This document shows positions 52,296 to 61,320 of a stretch of DNA of 64,000 nt, piece by piece. Origin of the DNA: Clostridium sp. CM027 (GTDB lineage: Bacteria; Bacillota; Clostridia; Clostridiales; Clostridiaceae). The stretch spans positions 1 to 64,000 of the forward strand of contig NZ_CP077726.1 of the NCBI RefSeq assembly GCF_024730565.1. Reading direction: 5' to 3'. The notes under the pieces are model-generated. The model was given only the letters and a program-made list of their open reading frames with translations, did not search any database and was not told where the DNA came from. Within the stretch, counting starts at the first letter, position 1, and every line of letters starts with the position of its first letter. The position numbers and the translations under genes were made by a program.

Positions 52296-53237
52296 CTATT
52301 TTATTTCCTCAATATTATTTTTATACTTCCCCCACCGCTTTTTATCATGATCCCAAAACTCGAAAAATTCTTCTTCATGAACAATCACATTATAAATAGG
52401 TTTAAGAAATATTATAATTTCTCTCATAACTTCGTCAAACTCAATATTAACGGAGTTTATCTTTCTTAAAAAAGCTTTCCACATTTTAATTCTATTTACA
52501 TCTTTCATAAAGTCTTCTGTGAAAATAATATTTTCTCTTTCAATCACCGTGTGCCTTGTTTGCAATGTTTTATCTACAGCCTCCTGTAGCTTCCTTCCGT
52601 CAAAACTATTAGTGCTTAAAAGAGTAAATATATCGTAGAAATCTTTCATTCTACTATTAATTACTGATAATGAAATCATAGCTTGAAACTTTTCTGAAAT
52701 AATGGACTCTAAAGAATATACTTTTATTAATGGTGCTTTCATATCAAGTATTATTGGACACTCCATCATTTGTGGCCTTGGTACAACAACATCGCCAAAC
52801 CCAATATCTAGTTGTAACACCTTTCTCGCATTACCTAAAAAACAATTAGTTTTTACTCTTATACCGTGATATTCTCCATCTTTTTTTATCTCTTCAACAT
52901 CAATTTCATCTCCACTAAAAACTAGTCCATCATCCTCACACTGAACTTTACATATTTCTGAAAATGCTTTTCTTATATTTTCTATATCATTTGATATTTG
53001 TTCTGCTAAAAAGTCTATATCCTTTGTGGGTCTTCCCTTATACTCTGTTAACATGAATATTAATAGTCCACCCTTTAATATAAATTGCTCACAATACTTT
53101 GAAATAGACAATCTATATAATATTCTTTCTTGCATGTATAACAGTAATACTGAATCGAAACTTCTTTGTTCCTTTTTTGCTATAATCGCAAGTCTTGCTC
53201 TTACCGATGCAGTAATATCTTTTATTGGCTTACTCAT
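52296..53237 (-). CDS. abiEii: AbiEii-type nucleotidyltransferase toxin
   Basis: The 313-residue toxin of a type IV (AbiE-like) system. The nucleotidyltransferase motif is KGGLLIFMLTEYKGRPTKDI followed by DF (about 55-76), with conserved lysines later (KAPLIKVYSLESIISEKFQA). Family members add nucleotides to tRNA or other targets and arrest growth; the phage-triggered form gives abortive infection. The start overlaps the AbiEi stop (ATGA), so the pair is one operon. Length is normal. Confidence 0.88.
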   Translation of the reverse strand: MSKPIKDITASVRARLAIIAKKEQRSFDSVLLLYMQERILYRLSISKYCEQFILKGGLLIFMLTEYKGRPTKDIDFLAEQISNDIENIRKAFSEICKVQCEDDGLVFSGDEIDVEEIKKDGEYHGIRVKTNCFLGNARKVLQLDIGFGDVVVPRPQMMECPIILDMKAPLIKVYSLESIISEKFQAMISLSVINSRMKDFYDIFTLLSTNSFDGRKLQEAVDKTLQTRHTVIERENIIFTEDFMKDVNRIKMWKAFLRKINSVNIEFDEVMREIIIFLKPIYNVIVHEEEFFEFWDHDKKRWGKYKNNIEEIK

Positions 53238-53839
53238 ACAAGCACCTCCAAATACTGTTTTAGTATTTTTTGAACTCTACAAACTTCCGCATATTTCATT
53301 AATTTGTTAAAGTTTCTATCTTTCCTTTTTATATACTCATTAATTCCTTCTTTTACAATATCAATTCCAATTTTATTTCTATATCTTATGCAATCACATA
53401 TTGTCTTTTCTATATCATATATCTTAATTAAATGTCCATCTACTTCTATATTAGTTATACCTATATTTAGCTGCTTTTGTGAAAAATATAGAAGTTTAAT
53501 TGGTGGATACTTAGGTATTATAACTTTACTGCTTCTTTCTATAGCAATCTCATACTGCCAGGGGTTAATAGTTGTTAAATCATGATAAGCTAATGCAGAA
53601 GTAAGGCACAATATCCCTTTAGGGACTATTTTAAATACATCAACTAATTCAAAATTGTATTGAAAATCATAATCTACCCACTTGTATAATCCCGTTTTTA
53701 TTTTTGAAATAACGCCTGATTTTTCAAGGGTGCTAACATAGTATCTATTTATCCCCTTTCCTGATATTTCTTTTGTTGTAGCATAGCCTTTATTCTTGAA
53801 AAATAATTCTTTAATTTCTTGTTTTATTATTTCATTCAT
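53234..53839 (-). CDS. abiEi: AbiEi-type antitoxin/transcriptional regulator
   Basis: A 201-residue partner of the AbiEii-like toxin. A winged-helix N-terminus (FFKNKGYATTKEISGKGI, then YYVSTLEKSGVISKI) is followed by the AbiEi C-terminal domain (LTSALAYHDLTTINPW). It represses its own operon and counteracts the toxin. GAGAGG precedes the ATG. The operon lies just outside the right arm of the long inverted repeat. Confidence 0.88.
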   Translation of the reverse strand: MNEIIKQEIKELFFKNKGYATTKEISGKGINRYYVSTLEKSGVISKIKTGLYKWVDYDFQYNFELVDVFKIVPKGILCLTSALAYHDLTTINPWQYEIAIERSSKVIIPKYPPIKLLYFSQKQLNIGITNIEVDGHLIKIYDIEKTICDCIRYRNKIGIDIVKEGINEYIKRKDRNFNKLMKYAEVCRVQKILKQYLEVLV

Positions 53840-54284
53840 ACTCTCACCTCTCTAACAAATATTCTTCACTTGTTCTAATATGCAGTATATGTGTTAAATT
53901 AATTATACATTGTTTATGATTTTTTTTCAATATTAATCTAACAAAACTACTGCAAAAATTCATACTTGTATTGTTTTTGTTAAATCATCTCCTGCGGAGC
54001 TGCAGTTGTAGTATTGATAATGCTAACTAAAACAGTAATAAAAAATATAGATTAGGGCTATTTTCAGCAAAATTTATTATGCGAAGTGTTGCCATAGCTA
54101 AATTGCATGAGTATCAGATGTAAACAATACTACGCACGTATATTTGAAATACCCAGCCACCTTGTGCAAGTTGTGGGTTCATCACAACTTGTTCAAGGTG
54201 GACAAGCCCTGGGCTTGTCCATCGGCGATGTACGTATTTAGATTTAAAGGTATGCTTAAACTACAGATGCGTGCGTAGACTTAG
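53840..54284. other. Intergenic DNA with element end and nested palindrome
   Basis: 53980-54004 is a lone element end (TTAAA TCATCTCCTGCGGAGCTG). 54165-54222 is the right copy of the nested palindrome (CCACCTTG...CAAGGTGG and GGACAAGCCC/GGGCTTGTCC). 54227-54275 is the empty target site matching 32409. No gene. Confidence 0.65.
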
Positions 54285-55205
54285 TTTTTTTGATTATTTA
54301 TATAGAATGATTGAATTAAATTTAATTAAAATTTAGTTAGAATTCGATGCACGCCGTCGGGTACCCAAAAAAGGACCAGCTTTATCATTAGAATTTCTTA
54401 GTTTACCAGGGGTTGAGGGACGAAAACCAGGGTACGCTTAGAAATACTTATGCTGAAGCTTGTTCTTTTTGGGGTGACGGTATACGTGCCCAGAACTTGT
54501 CCTTCCAAATTCGCTATACTACTAGTAATAGTAATAAAGTTAAAACATAATAATTATTATAATAAGAGCTATAAGGTTTTATAAAATATATTTACTATAA
54601 CAATAAAATTAATAATTCAAAAAAGGAAAACACGATAACTAATTATTTTTTTAAAACTTGTAGGATGCTGGCAAATGGACTAGCCCAGCTACTGGGGGAC
54701 AAAGTGGCGGGTAAGCCTGTCTATTTGCCGTGAAAAATGGACGAGTTTTTTGACCTCTATTATAGATTTATTTTTTTGAAACTCTAAATTCTCAGAATAA
54801 ACATCATTGCGCTGTTAATCTGAGGTGAAAAACCTGTCCATTTTTCACCCGAGAGTCGCGAGGTTTTACCTTTAAAACATGTGGATTTTTTTAAATATTA
54901 GTATTTTGAAGACAAAAACAAGTCCTGCTGCATTGCAGTAGGGCTTGTTACCCTTGGGCGAAGGGGGATATATTTATTTGGTTTGGACTAGTTTACTGAC
55001 TGCTACTAATACTAAATAGAAAGATGAGTGCTTAGTTACTTTAATAGACTAGGTTACTTCTAGACAGTGAGTAAGATTGTCCAAAACTTCCTTATGGACC
55101 TAGAGCAGTGAAAGAGCTTGTGCCACATTGGATTTTCGTATGAAGCATGAAGGAGAAAAGATGATGTGGACCAGCCTTTGACTGCTGAGTCTTATTATTA
55201 TATTA
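54285..55205 (+). ncRNA. Candidate large structured RNA, copy B
   Basis: The inverted copy of 31150-32050. Blocks of near identity (TGCACGCCGTCGGGTACC, GGGGTGACGGTATACGTGCC, ATGCTGGCAAATGGACTAGC, AAAGAGCTTGTGCCACAT) alternate with variable A+T-rich spacers, the pattern of a folded RNA rather than of a gene; no frame is open. The hairpin ACAAGTCCTG/TAGGGCTTGT differs from copy A by one compensating pair and two changes to G-U. The stem CCACATT/GATGTGG gains a U-G. These wobbles only pair on this strand, so the plus strand is the likely transcript here. A hairpin AGTCTTA/TTAAGACT closes the 3' side. Confidence 0.55.
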
Positions 55206-55385
55206 AGACTGATTTGTAATACATACAAAGTAAAGAGTCAACACGTTATGTTACATTCAAATTGAAATTTTAAAGGAGTAGGCAATAGCATCAATGTGAA
55301 AGTAACTCAATTACATTTGAGTTACTTTCAGAATATTAATATAATCTAAATATATTAAACCCCACATCGTTAGATATGAGATTAT
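55190..55385. repeat. Flank of copy B, matching the window's left edge
   Basis: Matches 1-206 directly and 27400-27560 and 31000-31160 in inverted orientation. It contains an AGTAACTCAA hairpin (55297-55333) whose arms changed together relative to AGTAACACAA. 55386-55683 holds no gene. Confidence 0.75.
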
Positions 55386-55683
55386 CTGAGACGTAATATT
55401 CAAAGATTGTGATATAACTATATATTTCAGTTATATTTAGAATTAGTTAAGCTGAACCGTACCATAAATGGTGCAGATTTTTTTTATTTAGTAAATAGCT
55501 AGTGATGGCAGCTGTGGTAATATAAGTATGATATTATAATTTATAAGATCCTGTAAAAGGAGGTTTGAAAGTGTATGTTTAATCCAATCGTTATTGTTGC
55601 ATAGCAAAGGCTATTGCAACGAGCAGTTAAAACACATAGCCTTTGCTATTCCTAATAGAAACAAAACCTTTAGGAGGGCAAAG

Positions 55684-55953
55684 ATGAGCTATAACAAAGC
55701 AATGTATATACTCCCTAATAATTTGATCGAAAAGGTTCAGGAATATGTAGATGGTGAGTTTATCTATATTCCAAGAAAACCAAGCAATAAAAAAGAATGG
55801 GGAGCCAAAACCTCTACCCGACAAGAATTATATAAACGAAATACACATATTTATGAAGACTATTTAGCGGGTAATAATTCACAAGATTTATCTAAAAAAT
55901 ATTTTTTATCCTTGAAAAGTATACAAAGGATAATTAGGGAACAAAAAAAATAG
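55684..55953 (+). CDS. CD3324-family protein
   Basis: An 89-residue protein of the CD3324 type: a start of the MSY type, PNNLIEKVQEYVDGEFIYIP, then WGAKTSTRQELYKRN and a C-terminal helix-turn-helix-like region (SQDLSKKYFLSLKSIQRIIR). The start at 55684 has TAGGAGGG upstream; the in-frame ATG at 55594 does not. Members are small putative DNA-binding proteins common in Clostridia. A strong terminator follows. Confidence 0.8.
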   Translation: MSYNKAMYILPNNLIEKVQEYVDGEFIYIPRKPSNKKEWGAKTSTRQELYKRNTHIYEDYLAGNNSQDLSKKYFLSLKSIQRIIREQKK

Positions 55954-55970
55954 TATTTAATTTTCGAAAT

Positions 55971-56012
55971 GAGCCAATGCAGTTTTATTACTGTATTGGC
56001 TCATTTTTTTTT
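55971..56012 (+). terminator. Terminator after the CD3324-like gene
   Basis: GAGCCAAT and ATTGGCTC arms followed by a run of nine T. Confidence 0.8.
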
Positions 56013-56163
56013 ATTAACTGTCTTTAAGGTTTAGTTTTGAATGCTCGGATGGTACAATTCAAGTAGAAAAAATACTAGATTAGGAGGACTTATGATGAAA
56101 AAATTTTGTGACAATCCACCCGTTATCTTCCCTATTAATTGTTAATATGGAGGCGAATTTTTC

Positions 56164-56253
56164 ATGCAAAAGTTAACCTTGGATATACAGTACCTATCCC
56201 CACCACCTACAATTTAATATTGTAAGAAGTGTGGTAAAAAGACAGAGTACCTT
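56164..56253 (+). pseudogene. N-terminal remnant of a DUF1062 gene
   Basis: The frame reads MQKLTLDIQYLSPPPTI, a stop (TAA where CAA is expected), then YCKKCGKKTEYL, the start of a DUF1062 zinc-binding protein. The match ends there. A TAGGAGGAC site with a 17-codon frame (MMKKFCDNPP...) lies at 56093-56146 and is of unknown meaning. Confidence 0.55.
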
Positions 56254-56293
56254 AACCACAGCTCACAAAAAATTGAGAAAATGAGGTTTTATT

Positions 56294-56842
56294 ATGTTTG
56301 ATATTAGAAAAATCCAAGAGCAAGTAATTTTTGGTGCCGTAAAAAATGCGCGTGACGATAAAATGGCAACAAAAATTGTATATGGAGAACACGAACTATC
56401 TTCATCAGAAGATAATGCGACATGGGTGAAATCCACCATGAACAGACTAGAAAGCAACTTTGATAGGTCTACCGTTAAGCAGATTAGAATGAACTGTCAA
56501 TGTGGATATGGGATGGATGAAAAATTAGCGTTAGTGCAAGAACTGGTTGCATCATCGTCTAATTTAGAAGAATTTGCAAACCAAGATAAAGCAAAGGCAG
56601 CTGGACTATCATACACAAATGGGGAACTCTATCTACAATTTCCGTTTTGCCCTTGTCCGATGCTTGCCGATGTGAATAAATTAAATACGGATACATGGTG
56701 TCAATGCACTGTAGGGTACAGTAAAGTTCTTTTCGAAAAAGCTTTTGGCTGTGAAGTCGTTGTAGAATTATTAAAAAGTATAAAAATGGGTGACGATATA
56801 TGTCTTATGAAAATCATTCCTCGTGATTCTATTTGGAAATAG
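56294..56842 (+). CDS. DUF6144-like Cys-rich protein
   Basis: A 182-residue soluble protein with eight Cys, including CQCGYG (about 68), FCPCPM (about 118) and WCQCTVGY (about 135), likely a metal site. The C-terminal part (SKVLFEKAFGCEVVVELLKS) recalls DUF6144/L-2-amino-thiazoline-4-carboxylate-hydrolase-like proteins. TGAGG lies 8 bases upstream of the ATG. Function unknown. Confidence 0.65.
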   Translation: MFDIRKIQEQVIFGAVKNARDDKMATKIVYGEHELSSSEDNATWVKSTMNRLESNFDRSTVKQIRMNCQCGYGMDEKLALVQELVASSSNLEEFANQDKAKAAGLSYTNGELYLQFPFCPCPMLADVNKLNTDTWCQCTVGYSKVLFEKAFGCEVVVELLKSIKMGDDICLMKIIPRDSIWK

Positions 56843-56899
56843 GCGAATGCCCTACATAAAGGTAATACTTCAATCAAATCTGAATGGAGTAGTAAATTA

Positions 56900-57032
56900 A
56901 TATATGTTGTCCTTTTGAGTATCAATGCCAATATATCCATCCTCAACTATAGGATTTGTGATATCCATTTTACGAAAAGCATCCTTTTGTTCTTTAGAGA
57001 AATGACGTGAAAGATCTACTTTCACGTCATTT
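56900..57032 (-). other. Gene fragment and terminator hairpin
   Basis: The minus strand encodes FSKEQKDAFRKMDITNPIVE followed by DGYIGIDTQ without start or stop, a fragment of an unknown gene. The hairpin AAATGACGTGAAAG/CTTTCACGTCATTT (57000-57032) lies just outside it. Confidence 0.4.
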
Positions 57033-57091
57033 AAGACATTAACATCGTTGCAATCGCAATAAATATTATTACTAGTACATCCTTAATACAC

Positions 57092-57120
57092 TAAACCCCA
57101 CATCTAATGATATGGGGTTA
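57092..57120 (-). terminator. AACCCCACAT-type terminator
   Basis: TAACCCCATATC and ATGTGGGGTTTA arms on the minus strand, 43 bases after the acetyltransferase stop. Relatives follow other genes (26859-26890, 30455-30482, 58121-58149). Confidence 0.7.
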
Positions 57121-57162
57121 CTTGAGTTGTTCACTTTTACATGAGTTGATATTTTTAAACTA

Positions 57163-57795
57163 TCACTTTAACTTATCAATGTTTCCTGATTGAATATATT
57201 TAATATTTGCTTGGATTTTTTCATATGTCCAATTCCACCACTTAATTTTAAGCAATTTAGAAATTATGTCATCATCATACCTTTTCTTTATAACTTTAGA
57301 GGGTACTCCTCCAACAATAGTATATGGCGGAACATCCTTGGTAACTACTGCCCTAGTTCCAATAATTGCACCATCTCCAATTTTCACACCTGCCATAATT
57401 ATAGCGTCATAACCTATCCACACATCATTTCCAATTACAATATCCCCCTTATTATCCCAAGCATTTGTTATATGGCCGACGTCTAAGCCCCATTCCTCAT
57501 AAAATATTGGAAATGTATAAGTAGATAGTGATTTCATTGTGTGATTTCCACTTGTCATGAGAAACTTCGCTTTACATGCAATTGAACAAAATTTCCCAAT
57601 TATTAATTTATCATTGTTTACAGGATACTGATATAATACATTATTTTTTTCAAAATCCCTTGGATCATTATAATAATCATTATATATTGTATAATCTCCA
57701 ACTTTTATATTATCTCTTGTAATTACATTTTTAAGATATATTGTTTGGTAATCGTTATTTCTTGGATATTCTTTATTTGTATTTGGAATAGTCAT
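57163..57795 (-). CDS. Xenobiotic acetyltransferase, Vat/CatB type
   Basis: A 210-residue hexapeptide-repeat acyltransferase that moves an acetyl group from CoA to an antibiotic hydroxyl. The left-handed helix repeats are clear ([20 protein letters not shown]). The catalytic His lies in [13 protein letters not shown] and the typical tail is [13 protein letters not shown]. This matches streptogramin A acetyltransferases and type B chloramphenicol acetyltransferases; the sequence alone does not separate them. GGAGAGAGG precedes the ATG. A candidate resistance gene on a plasmid. Confidence 0.88.
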   Translation of the reverse strand: MTIPNTNKEYPRNNDYQTIYLKNVITRDNIKVGDYTIYNDYYNDPRDFEKNNVLYQYPVNNDKLIIGKFCSIACKAKFLMTSGNHTMKSLSTYTFPIFYEEWGLDVGHITNAWDNKGDIVIGNDVWIGYDAIIMAGVKIGDGAIIGTRAVVTKDVPPYTIVGGVPSKVIKKRYDDDIISKLLKIKWWNWTYEKIQANIKYIQSGNIDKLK

Positions 57796-58120
57796 GTTTA
57801 CCTCTCTCCTTTGTATTATGCTAATGAATTATGCTAATTTTTTGACTATCCCATTATTACAATACATTTTTTCATAGAACCACTCCTAAAATAATCCTTA
57901 TTTCTTTCGTTGTTTTATACAATTACGGATTAATTGACAAGTAAATAATACCATTATGTACGATATATTACTATTATTTAGCGGGAATTTTACAAAGAGT
58001 GCTAACTATAATCCAATAAAAAAATCTTAGACCATTCCCCCTTAAAGTGTAATTTTATCAGTCAAGGAAAACACAACAAATGTTATGAAAACAGACTTTC
58101 ACGACATCTTTCATATATTA

Positions 58121-58149
58121 AACCCCACATCTAATAATGATATGGGGTT
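58121..58149 (-). terminator. Terminator of the methyltransferase gene
   Basis: AACCCCATATC and ATGTGGGGTT arms, just past the stop codon at 58164 on the minus strand, with a T-rich stretch next. Confidence 0.7.
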
Positions 58150-58163
58150 ACTTCATTTTGATT

Positions 58164-59078
58164 TTAGTTTTTCACCGCTAAACAGTAATTTACATTATCA
58201 AAGGCTGTTATAGGATGATCTGGATTTAATTTATTATATTTTTTGAAATACTGATCTGTTATCTCAGTTGGTGTCAAATGCTCATAAATCAAAAAATTAC
58301 TATCAGATAATAAATTCTCCAACTCTGAGTAGGAATAGCTTGCAAGCATTTTCTCATTAGCCCCACCAGCCAGTGCTACTTGTTTTTTGGTTCGTTCTCC
58401 TGCTTTTGGGGTATATGAATCCTCATCTGGATAATCAAAAATAATAATACTACCTTTTGGCACAATACATGAAATAGTGTTGAGTGTTTCAGCAAAAGTC
58501 CGCTTAGACAAATAGTAGCTTATACCAAGCAAACTGCAAAAACTGATTTTACTTTGATCAAATTCAAAGCAGGCAATTAAATTGCTTTCCCAGTTGTTTT
58601 CTGTAAAATCAACTGATACGTAGTGCAGATTGGTAGGTTTTTCTGATAATACTGATTGAATACGCTTTTGTTTGTCAGAACCAGTGGCCGGATGGTCAAG
58701 TTCAAAAATTTGAATGTTTGATGCCCAATCAGGCTGACGATATGCAAATGTATCATAACCGGCAGCGAAAATTACATATTGCTTTGCGCCAACTCTCACA
58801 GCATTTTCAAGTGCTTTTTCCGCAAATGCTGATCTACCAAGTGGCGTTGGAGATAACTGATTATCTACAATCCAATGTAATGCTTCTTTTGGTGTACCGT
58901 CAAATGATGGATTGAAAAAATTGATTCCCTTTGACATATTACTTGAAATTTGTTCGTATTCGTTCTCAGTTAAAATGTCTTTTGCCAAGTAATCGTCAAA
59001 TACTTTTTCTGTATTTTGTACTGAATGAAATGCCCTTGAAAATGCGCTTATCAATGCGGTCATGCTTTTTTTATCCAT
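58164..59078 (-). CDS. SAM-dependent methyltransferase, LCMT/PPM-like
   Basis: About 304 residues. The Rossmann fold motif I is QYVIFAAGYDTFAYR (about 95-110), with ELDHPATGSDKQKRI and SVDFTENNWE further on, typical of the leucine carboxyl methyltransferase-like family (TIGR00027). Members methylate carboxyl or hydroxyl groups of proteins or small molecules. The start at 59078 has AGAGGTGAT upstream; the ATG at 59108 is too early. It is alone between a terminator and a hairpin, so the substrate is unknown. Confidence 0.82.
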   Translation of the reverse strand: MDKKSMTALISAFSRAFHSVQNTEKVFDDYLAKDILTENEYEQISSNMSKGINFFNPSFDGTPKEALHWIVDNQLSPTPLGRSAFAEKALENAVRVGAKQYVIFAAGYDTFAYRQPDWASNIQIFELDHPATGSDKQKRIQSVLSEKPTNLHYVSVDFTENNWESNLIACFEFDQSKISFCSLLGISYYLSKRTFAETLNTISCIVPKGSIIIFDYPDEDSYTPKAGERTKKQVALAGGANEKMLASYSYSELENLLSDSNFLIYEHLTPTEITDQYFKKYNKLNPDHPITAFDNVNYCLAVKN

Positions 59079-59781
59079 AAAATTATCACCTCTAATAATT
59101 AATACCATTTCATTATCAACAGTACAAGACTTGAAATTTTCCTTATTTTGTGGTATAATAGAGGCTAAAAATATGAAAATTTACAAATTAGTCACATTTT
59201 TAGCGATGGTTTTTGTAATGCAATAGCATAACAAAAGATATTTCGTATCTATGAAAGATTATATAAAAAACAAAATATAATAAATAAGGACGGGATATAA
59301 CAAATGACGTGAAACCTAAAATTCACATCATTTATTATGTGCTTGTATCTATCCTATACCCTCATTCCTAGTCTTGTATATGTAATTAGACACCATACAA
59401 TTGCTATTTTGGACCTCTAATTGAGAATATACATATTGGGGTATAGGTAGTAATGGAACAGTAATCGGCTATGAGCATGTAAATATATGGTTGCGATTAA
59501 GCCTAATGTGTACACAACAAGCGTTTGAAAATACCAATTATTTAATTTGAACGTTCAAAAATGCAAAAACTAAATATATTGAACGCTCTATATACTGTTT
59601 AAAAAGGTACACCTTTACGGAGAGTAATTAGTTTTAACATCAAACTAAATTATGAAATGTATATAGATAGGCTGTATTGGTTTGTAAAAATAGTATTTAA
59701 TGGTATTATATTTCTAGTGATTAAGTCGCAACTGTAAAATATGACAAAATACTCAGTATAAAATTTGGAGGGTGATATGGG
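59079..59781. other. Intergenic region
   Basis: No gene. It contains a CGTGAA hairpin (59302-59333), the TCTAATTGAGAATATACA word also found at 3655-3675, and the repeat at 59448-59490 shared with 51092. Confidence 0.45.
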
Positions 59782-60240
59782 ATGGATAGGCATTTTACAG
59801 TTTCCGTATTTATAGTATATAAAGATAAAGTATTATTACATTTACATAAGAAGGCTAAAAAAATTCTTCCTTTAGGTGGGCATATCGAATTAAATGAATT
59901 GCCAGAAGAGGCATGTATTCGTGAAGCACAAGAAGAATCAGGTTTGAAAATAAATTTATACAATCCAATAAATAACCAGCTTAAGAATTCATGCGAATTA
60001 GTAGGAGAAAAATTGTTGATAAATCCTATGCACACAATTTTCGGTGAAATAAATCCAGAACATTATCATATAGACTTTGTTTATTATGCAACTGCAAAAT
60101 CTTTTGATACAATACCAGGAGACGGGGAATCTAAAATTCTCAAATGGTATAATAAAGAAGATTTGAAAAACGCATATGACATTCAGCATAATATTTTAAC
60201 AATGGCTAATGATGCGTTAGAATTGTTATCAGAAAGATAG
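59782..60240 (+). CDS. Nudix hydrolase
   Basis: A 152-residue pyrophosphohydrolase that cleaves nucleoside diphosphates linked to another group. The Nudix box GGHIELNELPEEACIREAQE plus ESGL (about 34-57) fits Gx5Ex7REUxEExGU, so metal-binding Glu residues are intact. GGAGGGTGAT precedes the ATG. The substrate cannot be told from sequence. A terminator (AAAAGGCA/TGCCTTTT with T run, 60286-60318) follows. Confidence 0.88.
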   Translation: MDRHFTVSVFIVYKDKVLLHLHKKAKKILPLGGHIELNELPEEACIREAQEESGLKINLYNPINNQLKNSCELVGEKLLINPMHTIFGEINPEHYHIDFVYYATAKSFDTIPGDGESKILKWYNKEDLKNAYDIQHNILTMANDALELLSER

Positions 60241-60285
60241 ATTGGTTCGTAAATTATTACATGGTTTTCTAATATTGTTCAACAA

Positions 60286-60318
60286 CCCAAAAGGCAGCAA
60301 TGCCTTTTTTTCTTTTCT
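60286..60318 (+). terminator. Terminator after the Nudix gene
   Basis: AAAAGGCA, a four-base loop and TGCCTTTTTTT. The same hairpin occurs in inverted orientation at 51190-51215. Confidence 0.7.
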
Positions 60319-60345
60319 TAAAATTGATGATGGGTGTTTTTACCT

Positions 60346-60593
60346 TACCCTCCAAAAAGGTATATTAGCACGTTGAAATGGATGAGTTAAAATCAAAGTA
60401 GAACTTAGTTTACATATCACTATCAATTGTTAGTATTATGTAACATTCAATTTATGCTTTTTATACAAAACATTCGAAAACGTTGCTAAATAAGGAAAAT
60501 GAAAGTTACACAAATACATTGTATAACTTTCAAAACACTCAAAATCCACATTAATAATATATTTTGACCCTAATATACCTTTTTAGAGGGGTA
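60346..60593. repeat. MITE-like segment with 22-base inverted ends
   Basis: TACCCTCCAAAAAGGTATATTA at the left pairs with TAATATACCTTTTTAGAGGG at the right, with two small differences. The 200 bases between hold no gene. It may be a small non-autonomous element. Confidence 0.4.
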
Positions 60594-60665
60594 GTTTTGT
60601 GATTAATTTACATCTAATTTGCAGTACACGGTAGCTACCCTGTCACTACGCAATTTACCATCATA

Positions 60666-61316
60666 TTAACACTCCACAATGTTAATTATTCTATCCGTTT
60701 GATTTGCTAAATGTTTACTATGCGTAACCATCATTACAGTTTTTCTATACTGTTTGCTTAAATCCTTAATTAGATTAAATGCTATTTCAGCAGCCGCAGA
60801 ATCTAAAGATCCAGTTGGCTCATCTGCAAGAATGATATCACCTGGCTTGAGTATTGTTCTTGCAAGGGCTACTCTTTGCTGTTCACCACCTGAGAGTGTA
60901 TTAACTTTTTCATCTTTAACTTTTTCTAAATGAACCTTTTTTAATATTTCCTCTATTCTTGTATCCTTTTCCTTTGTAGTGATATTAGAGAATTTCATTG
61001 CCAGAAAAAGGTTATGATAGATTGTCATATCATTGATTAACGCAAATGATTGAAATAAGTAATTAATTGTATTGCGCCTTAGCATTGTAGATTGGTTACT
61101 TTTTATTTTAGGAATTTCTTTTCCTTTTAGCTTAATCTGACCTGCATCGATTGACTCTAAAAGGCCTATCATATTTAGGAGAGTTGATTTTCCACAACCA
61201 CTTGGTCCAACAATTGAAATAAACTCTCCTTCTTCAACGGACAAATTTAGATTTTTAAATATATATCTTTTCCCAAATTTCTTTGTAACATTTAATACTT
61301 CTATTGCTTTTTCCAT
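60666..61316 (-). CDS. ABC transporter ATPase, MacB/LolD-like
   Basis: 216 residues. Walker A is GPSGCGKST, the signature TLSGGEQQRVALA and Walker B ILADEPTGSLD. It is the type that works with FtsX-like permeases in peptide or bacteriocin handling. The ATG at 61316 has AAAGGAGAT, which lies within the permease gene's end; an earlier in-frame ATG at 61361 lies inside the permease. It forms an operon with the permease. Confidence 0.9.
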   Translation of the reverse strand: MEKAIEVLNVTKKFGKRYIFKNLNLSVEEGEFISIVGPSGCGKSTLLNMIGLLESIDAGQIKLKGKEIPKIKSNQSTMLRRNTINYLFQSFALINDMTIYHNLFLAMKFSNITTKEKDTRIEEILKKVHLEKVKDEKVNTLSGGEQQRVALARTILKPGDIILADEPTGSLDSAAAEIAFNLIKDLSKQYRKTVMMVTHSKHLANQTDRIINIVEC

Positions 61317-61320
61317 AATT

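Noticed and set aside
56093-56146. 17-codon frame with a good binding site as a peptide gene
   Set aside because: Sequence MMKKFCDNPP... has no recognised pattern and the area is full of gene remnants; not enough support to list as a gene.
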